A DNA stretch of 64,000 nucleotides from positions 7,393 to 71,392 of the forward strand of contig CAYLJE010000001.1 of NCBI GenBank assembly GCA_964383915.1. The letters are read 5' to 3'. The position numbers were made by a program, and so were the translations under genes. The notes under the pieces are model-generated. The model had not been told where the DNA came from and searched no databases. It worked only from the letters and a program-made list of their open reading frames with translations. This document shows, in pieces, positions 9,609 to 18,048 of the stretch (position 1 is the stretch's first letter; each line of letters opens with the position of its first letter). The DNA is from DRPN01 sp964383915. GTDB lineage: Bacteria > Bacteroidota > Bacteroidia > Bacteroidales > VadinHA17.

Positions 9609-10133
9609 TCATACGAAGATAATATATATACTGATTAGTGACAATGTAAAACCCACCCAGTTTATCAAATTTAACCGTTCTCTGAAAAACAATACCCCTG
9701 TCAAAACCGTCAAAGCAAGAATACCTGTATTATTGATAGCAAAAATAAGAGAAGTCAGGGCCAGCATGATTCCTGTAATTTTTATCGTGCTAATGCTTTC
9801 ATGAAAAAACAAAATACTAAACGTAATTGGGATGGCAACCGATATCTTGGCAGAAATAGTGCTGATGCCCATGCCGGCTTTTTGTACAGATTTTCCCAGC
9901 ACACGAAACATGACAACAAACAGCATGCCTATGATTAATGCTGATAGCAGCTCCCCGCTCTCCATAGTCAGAACCATTATCATTTCTTTCCTTGTTAGTA
10001 AAAACCCAAGGACGAAAGCAGTCAGATAATTGATGATGATGGCCTGAAAGGTGTTTATCCCTAAACGGTCGTATAACTTGAAGCAAACAACAATTGTTAT
10101 TCCTGAAAGAATGCTGAGTAGTAAGAATATCAT
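9609..10133 (-). CDS. Shortened EamA/DMT-type membrane transporter
   Basis: 174 residues and about five transmembrane helices, against roughly 290 residues and ten helices in ordinary EamA permeases. Residues 1-132 look like the first EamA repeat (FKLYDRLGINTFQAIIINY, and ISAKISVAIPITFSILFFHE at 94-111). Residues 133-174 (INNTGILALTVLTGVLFFRE, then NWVGFTLSLISIYIIF) look like the last two helices of the second repeat. The join near 9735-9745 therefore suggests an in-frame internal deletion of about 100-120 codons. The two sides of the join share similar text (TGIMLALTS and TGILALTV), possible slippage or recombination homology. It may be a non-functional relic, or a small DMT unit working as a dimer. 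It is the first gene of the yigZ-pyrB-pyrI strand. Confidence 0.7.
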   Translation of the reverse strand: MIFLLLSILSGITIVVCFKLYDRLGINTFQAIIINYLTAFVLGFLLTRKEMIMVLTMESGELLSALIIGMLFVVMFRVLGKSVQKAGMGISTISAKISVAIPITFSILFFHESISTIKITGIMLALTSLIFAINNTGILALTVLTGVLFFRERLNLINWVGFTLSLISIYIIFV

Positions 10134-10386
10134 AAAAATTGTTTAGATTCCCAAAAATAAAAAAAAGTAAGGAAAGTTGCTTTGATACAATATTTTTCTT
10201 CTGGTTTTATCAGGCTTACTCTAGGAGGATTGGCTAAACATTTTGCAAAAATCATCTGAAAAATAACCGGAGACAAGAAATATTTATTAAGATTGCATTA
10301 GGAAAAATACTATTTAAATGTTTTAGATGATTATTTCCCGGATACTTAAACGATAAAACCTGTGATGAATAAAAATTGTTAAACCC
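10134..10386. other. Divergent intergenic region, EamA-type gene / LacI regulator
   Basis: 253 bp of AT-rich sequence between divergent genes. It should hold promoters for both sides. I see no clean TAnnTTTG pair and no convincing LacI-type palindrome with a central CG. Confidence 0.5.
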
Positions 10387-11415
10387 ATGAAAAAAACGTC
10401 ACTTAGTGATATTGCCAGAGCCCTGGGGGTTTCCAAAACGCTGGTGTCTCTTGTCCTGAACAACCGCGGTAATGAGGTGGGAATCAATAAAGAAACCCAG
10501 AAAAAAGTCATTAAAATGGCTCAGAAGTTAAATTATAAGCCGAACCTGATTGCCAGAGGGCTACGACTGGGGGCTTCTAAAACCATTGGGCTGATCGTTC
10601 CCAACATTGGCAATCAGTTTTTTGCCAATATTGCACGAGTAGTTGAGGATGAAGCCGGTAAAAATGATTACCGGGTTATTTCTGTGAGCTCGGATGAGAA
10701 TCCGGTGAAGGAAGCCAGCCTGATTAAAGTGTTGTTGGAGCGTCAGATTGACGGGTTGATCCTGGCCAGTTCTTTGAAAGAAAGAAATGAGATCCTGAGC
10801 CTGAAAAATGAAAAAGTCCCTTTTGTATTGATAGACAGGCATTTTCCGCAGATTAAAACCAATTATGTAGTGGTAGATAATTATAGTGCGGCTTATAACG
10901 TAGTGACACATTTGATAAATCAGGGATTTAAAAAAATTGCGCTGGTGAAAATAACACCATCCTATCTGACCCCTATTAAATTGCGTTTCGATGGATACCG
11001 GGAGGCATTGCATGATCATGGGATACGTTTCGATAAAAGACAGGTAAAAGAAATTCCGTTTGGAGGAATAAAAGCTACCATGGAACAGGCTTTACCTGAA
11101 CTTCTTTTTCGTCCGGTCAGTGCGGAAGCCTTGTTTTTCCTAAATAATGATCTGACGGTGGCAGGTTTGGGAATTATCAATAAGTTGGGATTACGGATAC
11201 CACAGGATGTGGCGATTGTTAGTTTTGATGATCTGGAGTTGTTCCAGTTGCTGTATCCTCCGATAACTGCAGTGGCACAACCCTGGCAGGATATGGCGAA
11301 AAATGCGGTACATATTCTTGTACAGGAGATGCAATCCCAGGGGAAAAATATAGAAAAAACACAAATTGTTCTTCCAACTAAACTGGAGGTAAGAAAATCA
11401 TGTAACAAGTTTTAA
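10387..11415 (+). CDS. LacI family transcriptional regulator
   Basis: 342 residues. The helix-turn-helix lies at residues 4-23 (LSDIARALGVSKTLVSLVLN), followed by the hinge helix region NYKPNLIARGLRLGASKTIGLIVPN. The remaining periplasmic-binding-protein-like domain binds a sugar effector, with SFDDLELFQLLYPPITAVAQP near the C-terminus as usual for the family. It sits 31 bp upstream of the GH38 gene on the same strand, so it is the likely local regulator of the mannosidase locus. The effector is inferred to be a mannoside or other sugar from context only. Confidence 0.93.
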   Translation: MKKTSLSDIARALGVSKTLVSLVLNNRGNEVGINKETQKKVIKMAQKLNYKPNLIARGLRLGASKTIGLIVPNIGNQFFANIARVVEDEAGKNDYRVISVSSDENPVKEASLIKVLLERQIDGLILASSLKERNEILSLKNEKVPFVLIDRHFPQIKTNYVVVDNYSAAYNVVTHLINQGFKKIALVKITPSYLTPIKLRFDGYREALHDHGIRFDKRQVKEIPFGGIKATMEQALPELLFRPVSAEALFFLNNDLTVAGLGIINKLGLRIPQDVAIVSFDDLELFQLLYPPITAVAQPWQDMAKNAVHILVQEMQSQGKNIEKTQIVLPTKLEVRKSCNKF

Positions 11416-11446
11416 TATTCTCATAACCCATCATAATTCCGGATAT

Positions 11447-14400
11447 ATGAAGTTATCCATATTATTTTTAATGTTTTTCTTTGTTTCAGGGATTGCCCTG
11501 TCACAAAATACAGGTTCTGGACTTATCCGTTATACTTTGAACCAGCAAGCAGAAAATTGTCTTGAAGGTTTTGGTCACAGGATATCAGGGGAGGAGATTT
11601 CGTATCATAGCAGCAGGGTAGATTGTAAGAAAGCCATCATTACAAGGGCAACGACAGGGAAAATGGCTGTTGTCTGGGAAACAGCTCCTGTCTCTATTGA
11701 TTATAAGCAAAAACAGGTGCGTTTTATATGGTTGGCCGGTTTGGATATAAATCATGGTTCTCATGATTTCTCATTTGAAATAAATGGGGAATCATTATTG
11801 GTTTTACAGGGAGAAGATGGTTTTCATCATGAGATCAGCGGAAAAGAAGGAAGTAAACTTTCTTTTTATGTAATATACAAAGATCAGTTTGGGGATGCAT
11901 TTGGGTACATGATCCTTACCCTGCCAACAGCCAGCGTGCATACGGGTAAACCGGTAAAAATAAAAGTTACGGGAGGCAACGACGGTTCCATGGCATGGTA
12001 TATGACTTTCCAATGTTCTGATGCGGCCCATTTCCTTAAAGAGCAGGCTGCCCATGAGGGTTGGCTGGATCTTGTTGTTGAAAAAAACTCCAATAATCCC
12101 ATTGCGACTATTACGGCACCTGTTACGTGGAAGGGACGGAAAGTTACGGCTTTCATAGGAGAACAAATGTTTAACCTGATGCTTGAGCAAGATGCGTCCG
12201 GCCATTCAGAAGCTCAATTTCGCTTGCATAATATTGGGTTGACCCGGAATGCAACACTGGAAGTTATGCTGAATCAATCTCCGGTTGTCTATCTGCCCGG
12301 TTTATTTTGGGAGGGCGGAGAATATCAGTTGGGGAAAGTCACCTTAATCAGACAGAAAGGATATTCCGATCAACAATTGTGGAAACTGGAAACCCGTATT
12401 ATTTATTCTCCGCAACTGGTGCGTTCTGTCAGGGATATTACTTCATCCGTATTACGGAACGGATCGGTTGGTTTAATGAATTCCAGTCATCAGGATATAG
12501 CGTGGATGGATAGTCCTGAAAAATGCATGATTGACAGAGACACCATGCTACTGACCCCCTTAATGAAGAAACTAAAAATGAATCCGGATTACCGGTTTAA
12601 TATTGAAGATGTTCTGATGATCCGGGAATATCTGCACCGACATCCGGAAGTCAGAAATGTTCTTTCACAGTTTTTATTAAATGGACACCTTCAATGCGGA
12701 GCTTCTTATAACATGCCTTATGAGGAGATGTATTTCGGAGAGAGCCTGATCCGGCAGTTTTATCTGGGGAAAAAGTGGTTGGAAGAACAATTTCCGGGAT
12801 ATAAGTCACGCATATACTGGAGTGTGGATGTTCCCGGGCGTACATTACAAATGCCCCAGATATTAAAGAAATCGGGGGTGCCTTATATGGTCCTTAGCCG
12901 GCAGGAAGAAGGGATTTATCATTGGTACGGTCCCGATAGTTCTTATATCACTGTTTACTCGCCGGGCCATTATGCAAATGCATTTCCTGCATTGAATCAG
13001 GGGTTTGAGAAAGCCGTTCTTTTTCTGGGGAAGGAAGGGAAGAAATGGGAACAATTTTATGTGGAACCTTCTCCGGGACCTGTTCTCCCGGTATTGTCAG
13101 ATTGGGATATGAGTGTAGCCAGGGATTATTCTGCACTGACTGAAAAATGGTCGTCACTACGAGCAGACCTGAACCTGCTTCCTGGTTCTGATCGTTTGCA
13201 ATTACCGCCGATCCAAATGATTACAGCCGAAACTTTCTTTAAGAAACTGGAACAGAACCATGTGGATTATAATAAGATTGAAGGAGAACGTCCTGATATC
13301 TGGATATATATTCATGGTCCGTCGCACCATAAGGCACTGAATGCAAGTCGTCGGGGAGATATATTATTACCTGCTGCCGAGAAATTTGCAACCGTCAACG
13401 CATTACTGGAAAAAACGTTTGCCAAATATCCTCAGAACAAACTGAATAAGGCTTGGGAAAACAAAATCTATCCCGATCATGGTTGGGGAGGAAAACATGG
13501 AGATATTACAGATGGCCTGTTCAGAAGAAAACTTGAGAATTCGGCATTTTTAGCAAAAGAAATATTGAGAGACCAGCTGTACCGGATTGCAGGGAAGATC
13601 AAAATGAACAGGAAAGATAATATTCCGCTGGTCGTATTTAACAGCTTGTCCTGGAAGCGAAGTGATCCGGTAACGGTTGAAATCAAACTCCCCGAAGGAT
13701 TTGGGAAAGATATTACATTGGTCGATTCTGACGGTAAAGACATGATCACGCAATTAGATCATATAAAAACTTATGCAGACGGGTCTTTATGTTCCGCAGG
13801 TTTGACTTTTATTGCAAAAGACATTCCATCGGTAGGATACCGGACTTATTATATTAAAAGCCTGAATGCAATACGAAAGAATGCCCCGTTGTTGAAATCC
13901 GAGTCTCCGGCGATTCTTGAAAATTTTTTTTACAGAGTTACCTTGTTTCCCGGAGGGATCCAGCAGGTGTATGATAAACAACTGAAGAGGAATCTTTTTG
14001 ATGATAGTAAGTTTGCAGTAGGAGATGTAATTACCATGCATTCTTTTGGTAACGGAGCCGGAGAATTTGCAGATGTTCAGCAACCGGATATGAAAGGTTA
14101 TGATCGTACCGGCCTGCATGAACTGATATGGAGAATAATCGCTGACGGTCCCGTATATACAACAATTGAATATAAACAGCCCATAGCTCATGCTATTGTC
14201 AGGCAGGAAGTTGTATTATATAAACAACTGAAAAGAATTGATTTTCATACTTATTTATTGAATTGGGATGGCACCATGTATCGTGAATTCAGGCAGATGT
14301 TTCCTGTAGCAGCTTCTCCTGATAAGGTGCGTTATGAGGTGCCTTTTGGGAGTGTGAGGGTAGGGAAGGATGAGTTAAAACAACCGGCCGGAGAAAGATA

Positions 14401-15019
14401 TATTTACCCTTGTTCGGAAACCCGGCCACGTGGTATTGAAAACTGGATGGCTGCCGAAATGGAAGATGCTACCGTTCTCTTTACCTCTTCTGTGGTTGCC
14501 TGGGATTATCTGGATCCCACCAGTAACCCGCTTCCTTCTGCTGTTTTACAGCCTGTGCTCTTGGCCAGCCGGAAAAGTTGCCATGGTGAAGGAAACGATT
14601 ATGATCAAACCGGAGATCATGCTTTTTCTTTTACACTGACCTCATTTTCTCCCCGTACTATGGATGATTTTCATCTGGGCCGACAGACCAACGAACCACT
14701 TTTTCCGGTTTTTAACCCTCCGGGGTTTGAGAATGAAAGCTTGCCGGAAGAAAAAAGTTTCTTCTCAGTAGATCAGAACCAGGTGATTATCTCTACCATC
14801 AAGAAGAGTGAAAGTGATGATGCCGTCATTATCCGCTTTTTTGAGCCGGTTGGCCAGCAGGTGTTCGCAACTGTTCATTCTGCTTTCCCAATAATAAAAG
14901 CATGGCATACCAATCTGATTGAAGAAACAGGTACATCCTTTCATGCGAATAAACATGATTTTCAAGCAAAGACAGGCGCTTATTCGATCGAAACTATAAA
15001 ATTAGTGTCTGGAAAATAA
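11447..15019 (+). CDS. GH38 alpha-mannosidase, secreted
   Basis: 1190-residue retaining alpha-mannosidase of glycoside hydrolase family 38. A signal peptide covers residues 1-19 (ending GIALSQ). After about 330 residues of beta-sandwich, the catalytic core begins with NSSHQDIAWMDSPEKC, with His348 and Asp350 in the zinc-binding motif. The nucleophile is expected at Asp461 in SVDVPGRTLQMPQILK. A distal His/Asp-rich segment (HGWGGKHGDITDG) provides further active-site residues. The last 480 residues are beta-sandwich domains. Release of mannose from N-glycan-type chains in the periplasm is the likely role. It is flanked by a LacI regulator and by GH92, another alpha-mannosidase family. Linkage preference cannot be read from sequence. 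Confidence 0.9.
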   Translation: MKLSILFLMFFFVSGIALSQNTGSGLIRYTLNQQAENCLEGFGHRISGEEISYHSSRVDCKKAIITRATTGKMAVVWETAPVSIDYKQKQVRFIWLAGLDINHGSHDFSFEINGESLLVLQGEDGFHHEISGKEGSKLSFYVIYKDQFGDAFGYMILTLPTASVHTGKPVKIKVTGGNDGSMAWYMTFQCSDAAHFLKEQAAHEGWLDLVVEKNSNNPIATITAPVTWKGRKVTAFIGEQMFNLMLEQDASGHSEAQFRLHNIGLTRNATLEVMLNQSPVVYLPGLFWEGGEYQLGKVTLIRQKGYSDQQLWKLETRIIYSPQLVRSVRDITSSVLRNGSVGLMNSSHQDIAWMDSPEKCMIDRDTMLLTPLMKKLKMNPDYRFNIEDVLMIREYLHRHPEVRNVLSQFLLNGHLQCGASYNMPYEEMYFGESLIRQFYLGKKWLEEQFPGYKSRIYWSVDVPGRTLQMPQILKKSGVPYMVLSRQEEGIYHWYGPDSSYITVYSPGHYANAFPALNQGFEKAVLFLGKEGKKWEQFYVEPSPGPVLPVLSDWDMSVARDYSALTEKWSSLRADLNLLPGSDRLQLPPIQMITAETFFKKLEQNHVDYNKIEGERPDIWIYIHGPSHHKALNASRRGDILLPAAEKFATVNALLEKTFAKYPQNKLNKAWENKIYPDHGWGGKHGDITDGLFRRKLENSAFLAKEILRDQLYRIAGKIKMNRKDNIPLVVFNSLSWKRSDPVTVEIKLPEGFGKDITLVDSDGKDMITQLDHIKTYADGSLCSAGLTFIAKDIPSVGYRTYYIKSLNAIRKNAPLLKSESPAILENFFYRVTLFPGGIQQVYDKQLKRNLFDDSKFAVGDVITMHSFGNGAGEFADVQQPDMKGYDRTGLHELIWRIIADGPVYTTIEYKQPIAHAIVRQEVVLYKQLKRIDFHTYLLNWDGTMYREFRQMFPVAASPDKVRYEVPFGSVRVGKDELKQPAGERYIYPCSETRPRGIENWMAAEMEDATVLFTSSVVAWDYLDPTSNPLPSAVLQPVLLASRKSCHGEGNDYDQTGDHAFSFTLTSFSPRTMDDFHLGRQTNEPLFPVFNPPGFENESLPEEKSFFSVDQNQVIISTIKKSESDDAVIIRFFEPVGQQVFATVHSAFPIIKAWHTNLIEETGTSFHANKHDFQAKTGAYSIETIKLVSGK

Positions 15020-15299
15020 AGAATGTCCTACTCCTCAGATTCGACTATTTTAAAAAACCTTAACAGATTATTACAGGAGAAAATAATTGTATTTAAATTT
15101 TTTCATAAGGACGTAAATTTGTAATTTTACATCAAAGTATGTTATGTTTTTCCGGTAGATAGTGTTCAATGATTGCATCTCAGGGCGTTATAAATATTAA
15201 GAATATTTATATTGGTTTAGTCTTGTTGTTTTTCGGGTATTTTACTGAAATATTTTCCGACAGGATGTTTTAAAAAGATACAAAAGAAAAAAAATAATA
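15020..15299. promoter_or_regulatory. Intergenic region with candidate promoter before the transglutaminase-like gene
   Basis: 280 bp, AT-rich. TAAATTTG at 15114-15121 matches the TAnnTTTG -7 consensus and would give a leader of about 170 nt. No perfect TTTG -33 box is seen. No ORF or RNA gene is recognised. Confidence 0.35.
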
Positions 15300-17978
15300 A
15301 TGAATAATAAATACGGGTTCTTACTTTCAATACTGTTTGTTTTTTTATTTTTTATCAGTGCCTGTGATTCCGGACATCTGATCAGAGACACTCATTACAG
15401 GCAATTGGTGCAGAAGGAGTTTAAGAAAGTCAGGGTACTTGCTTCTGCACGTCAACAGGAATTGTTCGGTGTTTTTTCTGAAAATCTGACAAAACAGGAA
15501 AGAGAGGGACTGTTATTTTTATATGCTTTTATGCCGCTGAATGATCTGGCAGAATATTCCGGTGATTTTTTTCTGAGGCACGTGAAGGCTTCCATACGGT
15601 CTCAAAAAGAAATGCCCTGGGGGAAGAATATCCCTGATGATATATTCCTGCATTATGTATTACCTTACCGGGTAAATAATGAAAACCCGGATTCATTCAG
15701 AATAGTATATTACGATGAGATTGCCCGGCGTATAAAAGGTCTCACCATGAAAGAAGCGGCGTTGGAGATTAATCACTGGTGCCACGAAAAGGTTGCTTAC
15801 CAGCCGGCTGACATACGTACATCTTCCCCCATGAATACAGTAAAAAATGCAAGGGGTCGTTGCGGGGAAGAATCTACTTTTACGGTGGCTGCATTACGAA
15901 CAGCCGGGATTCCTGCCCGGCAGGTATATGTTCCCCGGTGGGCACATTCTGATGATAACCATGCCTGGGTTGAAGTCTGGGTTGATGGACAGTGGCATTA
16001 TATGGGGGCTTGTGAACCAGAGCCTGCTTTGGATATGGGTTGGTTTACCGAGCCGGCCAGACGCGCTATGCTTATACATACCAAAGCTTTCGGAGCTTAT
16101 TTCGGGAATGAACCGGTGGTACGTAAAGCTGAGAAATATGCTGTAATCAATACATTACATAGATATGCGGAGACAAAAACACTGGTTGTTAAAGTACAGG
16201 ACAGAACGGGCGCCTGTGTACCACAGGCTTCGGTAGCATTTCAATTATATAACTATGCCGAATTTTATCCATTGGCTATCTTGCCTGCCGATACTTCCGG
16301 GATAGTTACTTTTACCACCGGATTGGGAGACCTGTTGGTGTGGGCCCATAAAGGAGATCGTTTTGGTTACGGGAAAGTGACTGTATCAGAATCAGATACC
16401 TTTTTAGTTACACTAAACGGAGAATTGGGCAGGGAATATACAGTGAACCTTGATATGATCCCCCCGACTCAAAAGAAACCTTTGCCTGTGCCGACAGCAG
16501 GGCGAGATGAAAATGCTATTCGCCTGAAAACAGAGGATTCAATCCGTCTGGCTTATACGGCAACATTTTTTGACTCTGCCAAAGCCTGTACCTGGGCTGA
16601 AAAAAAACAATTTCCCCCGGAACGTACCTGGCCGCTTCTGGTTAAAAGTATGGGGAATTTTCCGGAGATCACCAGCTTCCTGAGCAAAATCCCTGATACA
16701 CTTAGGGAAAGAGCGCTAACGCTGCTAGAAAAAGTCTCTGCCAAAGATTTGCGGGATGCTCAGGCTGCGGTGCTTTATGATCATTTGATACATGCTGCTG
16801 ATTTCGCCGGAGGACTGGAAGAAAGTGATCCTGAACGATTCAATGACGATGTTCTTGCACCCCGTGTTGATAATGAACAACTGACGGCTTACCGTTCCTT
16901 TTTTATACGTGTTTTTTCCGGAGAACAGGTGGATATATTCAGAAAAAATCCGGAGAGACTGGTGAACTGGATAAATCAGCATATACGGTTGGATGATGCA
17001 GACAATTATTATGATGTACCCCTGACGCCACCGGGTGTTTTTTCTTTGAGATATACTGACCGTCATTCCAGAAAAATATTTTTCGTGTCTGTTTGCAGGA
17101 CGTTTGGAGTGCCGGCACGGATTGAAACAGCAAGAGAGGTGCCGCAATACTGGATCAAGGATCAGTGGAAAGATGTGTTTTTTGAAGGAGATCAGGTGCT
17201 GCCGGGAAAAACAGCATCGCTGAATTTGGAATATGAGGGACAGGAGAAGAGCATACCGCAATATTATAGTCAGTTTACACTGGCTCGTTTTGAGGAAGGT
17301 CAATATCATACATTGCCGTTTCCTTATTTTTTAAAAGTCACTGATTTCCCCCTTCCTTTAAAGATTGATCCTGGAAATTATATGTTGGTAACCGGAAATC
17401 GAAAAAGCGATGGAAGTGTGCTGGCATCGCTGCATTTCTTTCAGATCAAAGAGAGAGAGGCAAAGAAAGTAAAGGTGTTTATCAGAAAAAGTTTTGATAC
17501 ATTGAAAAGTTGGGGAAAACTACCTGTGGAAGCATCCCCAAAGATTTGGAAAACGGGAAAAGATACCCTGTTGATGGAGTTGACCCACGGGAAGGGTTTG
17601 ATCTTATGTTGGATAAATCCGCAGCAAGAGCCCAGCCGGCATATAATGAATGAGATACCTGATGTCTTGCCCGGTATTCAGGCCTGGGGCGGCAGCCTGG
17701 TTTTTTTGCTAACGAATGACAAACAGACAGAATCTTTTTCACCTGCTAATTATAAAGAGCTTTCAAAGAATGCCGTATTCGTGTTGGATAAGCAGGGGAC
17801 TATACTCCGTCTGGTCAGGGAACAATACGGAAAAACCGGCGGTATAAACCTGCCGGTAATGGTAGTAGCAGATGGTTCTGGAAACCTAATAGATTATATG
17901 GAAGGCTACCACATCGGCATAGGAGACCACCTGATAAGAGTTGTTCAATCCTTAGGGACAATGTCTGATAAACAATGA
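15300..17978 (+). CDS. Transglutaminase-like lipoprotein of the mannosidase locus
   Basis: 892 residues. A lipoprotein signal ends in FFISAC, placing it at the membrane facing the periplasm or surface. The transglutaminase-like core spans about 150-250: Cys188 in GRCGEES, His221 in DDNHAWVEVW. The usual Asp about 15 residues after the His is replaced by the segment MGACEPEP. Beta-sandwich domains follow (about 285-390). A second, degenerate transglutaminase-like segment lies near 600 (VCRTFGVPARIE). The C-terminus (about 800-885) has a thioredoxin-like look. It may act as a protease or amidase on glycopeptides released with GH38/GH92, but this is inferred from context. It is read as co-regulated with both mannosidases, spaced 280 bp and 70 bp from them. 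Confidence 0.82.
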   Translation: MNNKYGFLLSILFVFLFFISACDSGHLIRDTHYRQLVQKEFKKVRVLASARQQELFGVFSENLTKQEREGLLFLYAFMPLNDLAEYSGDFFLRHVKASIRSQKEMPWGKNIPDDIFLHYVLPYRVNNENPDSFRIVYYDEIARRIKGLTMKEAALEINHWCHEKVAYQPADIRTSSPMNTVKNARGRCGEESTFTVAALRTAGIPARQVYVPRWAHSDDNHAWVEVWVDGQWHYMGACEPEPALDMGWFTEPARRAMLIHTKAFGAYFGNEPVVRKAEKYAVINTLHRYAETKTLVVKVQDRTGACVPQASVAFQLYNYAEFYPLAILPADTSGIVTFTTGLGDLLVWAHKGDRFGYGKVTVSESDTFLVTLNGELGREYTVNLDMIPPTQKKPLPVPTAGRDENAIRLKTEDSIRLAYTATFFDSAKACTWAEKKQFPPERTWPLLVKSMGNFPEITSFLSKIPDTLRERALTLLEKVSAKDLRDAQAAVLYDHLIHAADFAGGLEESDPERFNDDVLAPRVDNEQLTAYRSFFIRVFSGEQVDIFRKNPERLVNWINQHIRLDDADNYYDVPLTPPGVFSLRYTDRHSRKIFFVSVCRTFGVPARIETAREVPQYWIKDQWKDVFFEGDQVLPGKTASLNLEYEGQEKSIPQYYSQFTLARFEEGQYHTLPFPYFLKVTDFPLPLKIDPGNYMLVTGNRKSDGSVLASLHFFQIKEREAKKVKVFIRKSFDTLKSWGKLPVEASPKIWKTGKDTLLMELTHGKGLILCWINPQQEPSRHIMNEIPDVLPGIQAWGGSLVFLLTNDKQTESFSPANYKELSKNAVFVLDKQGTILRLVREQYGKTGGINLPVMVVADGSGNLIDYMEGYHIGIGDHLIRVVQSLGTMSDKQ

Positions 17979-18048
17979 ATTTTTATCCGGCTGATTTTTA
18001 TATCATGATAACTTTGATCTCGAAATATATAATTAAACAAGAATTGTA

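Noticed and set aside
10134..10386. Possible LacI operator upstream of the regulator gene
   Set aside because: Looked for a palindrome with a central CG; none was convincing.
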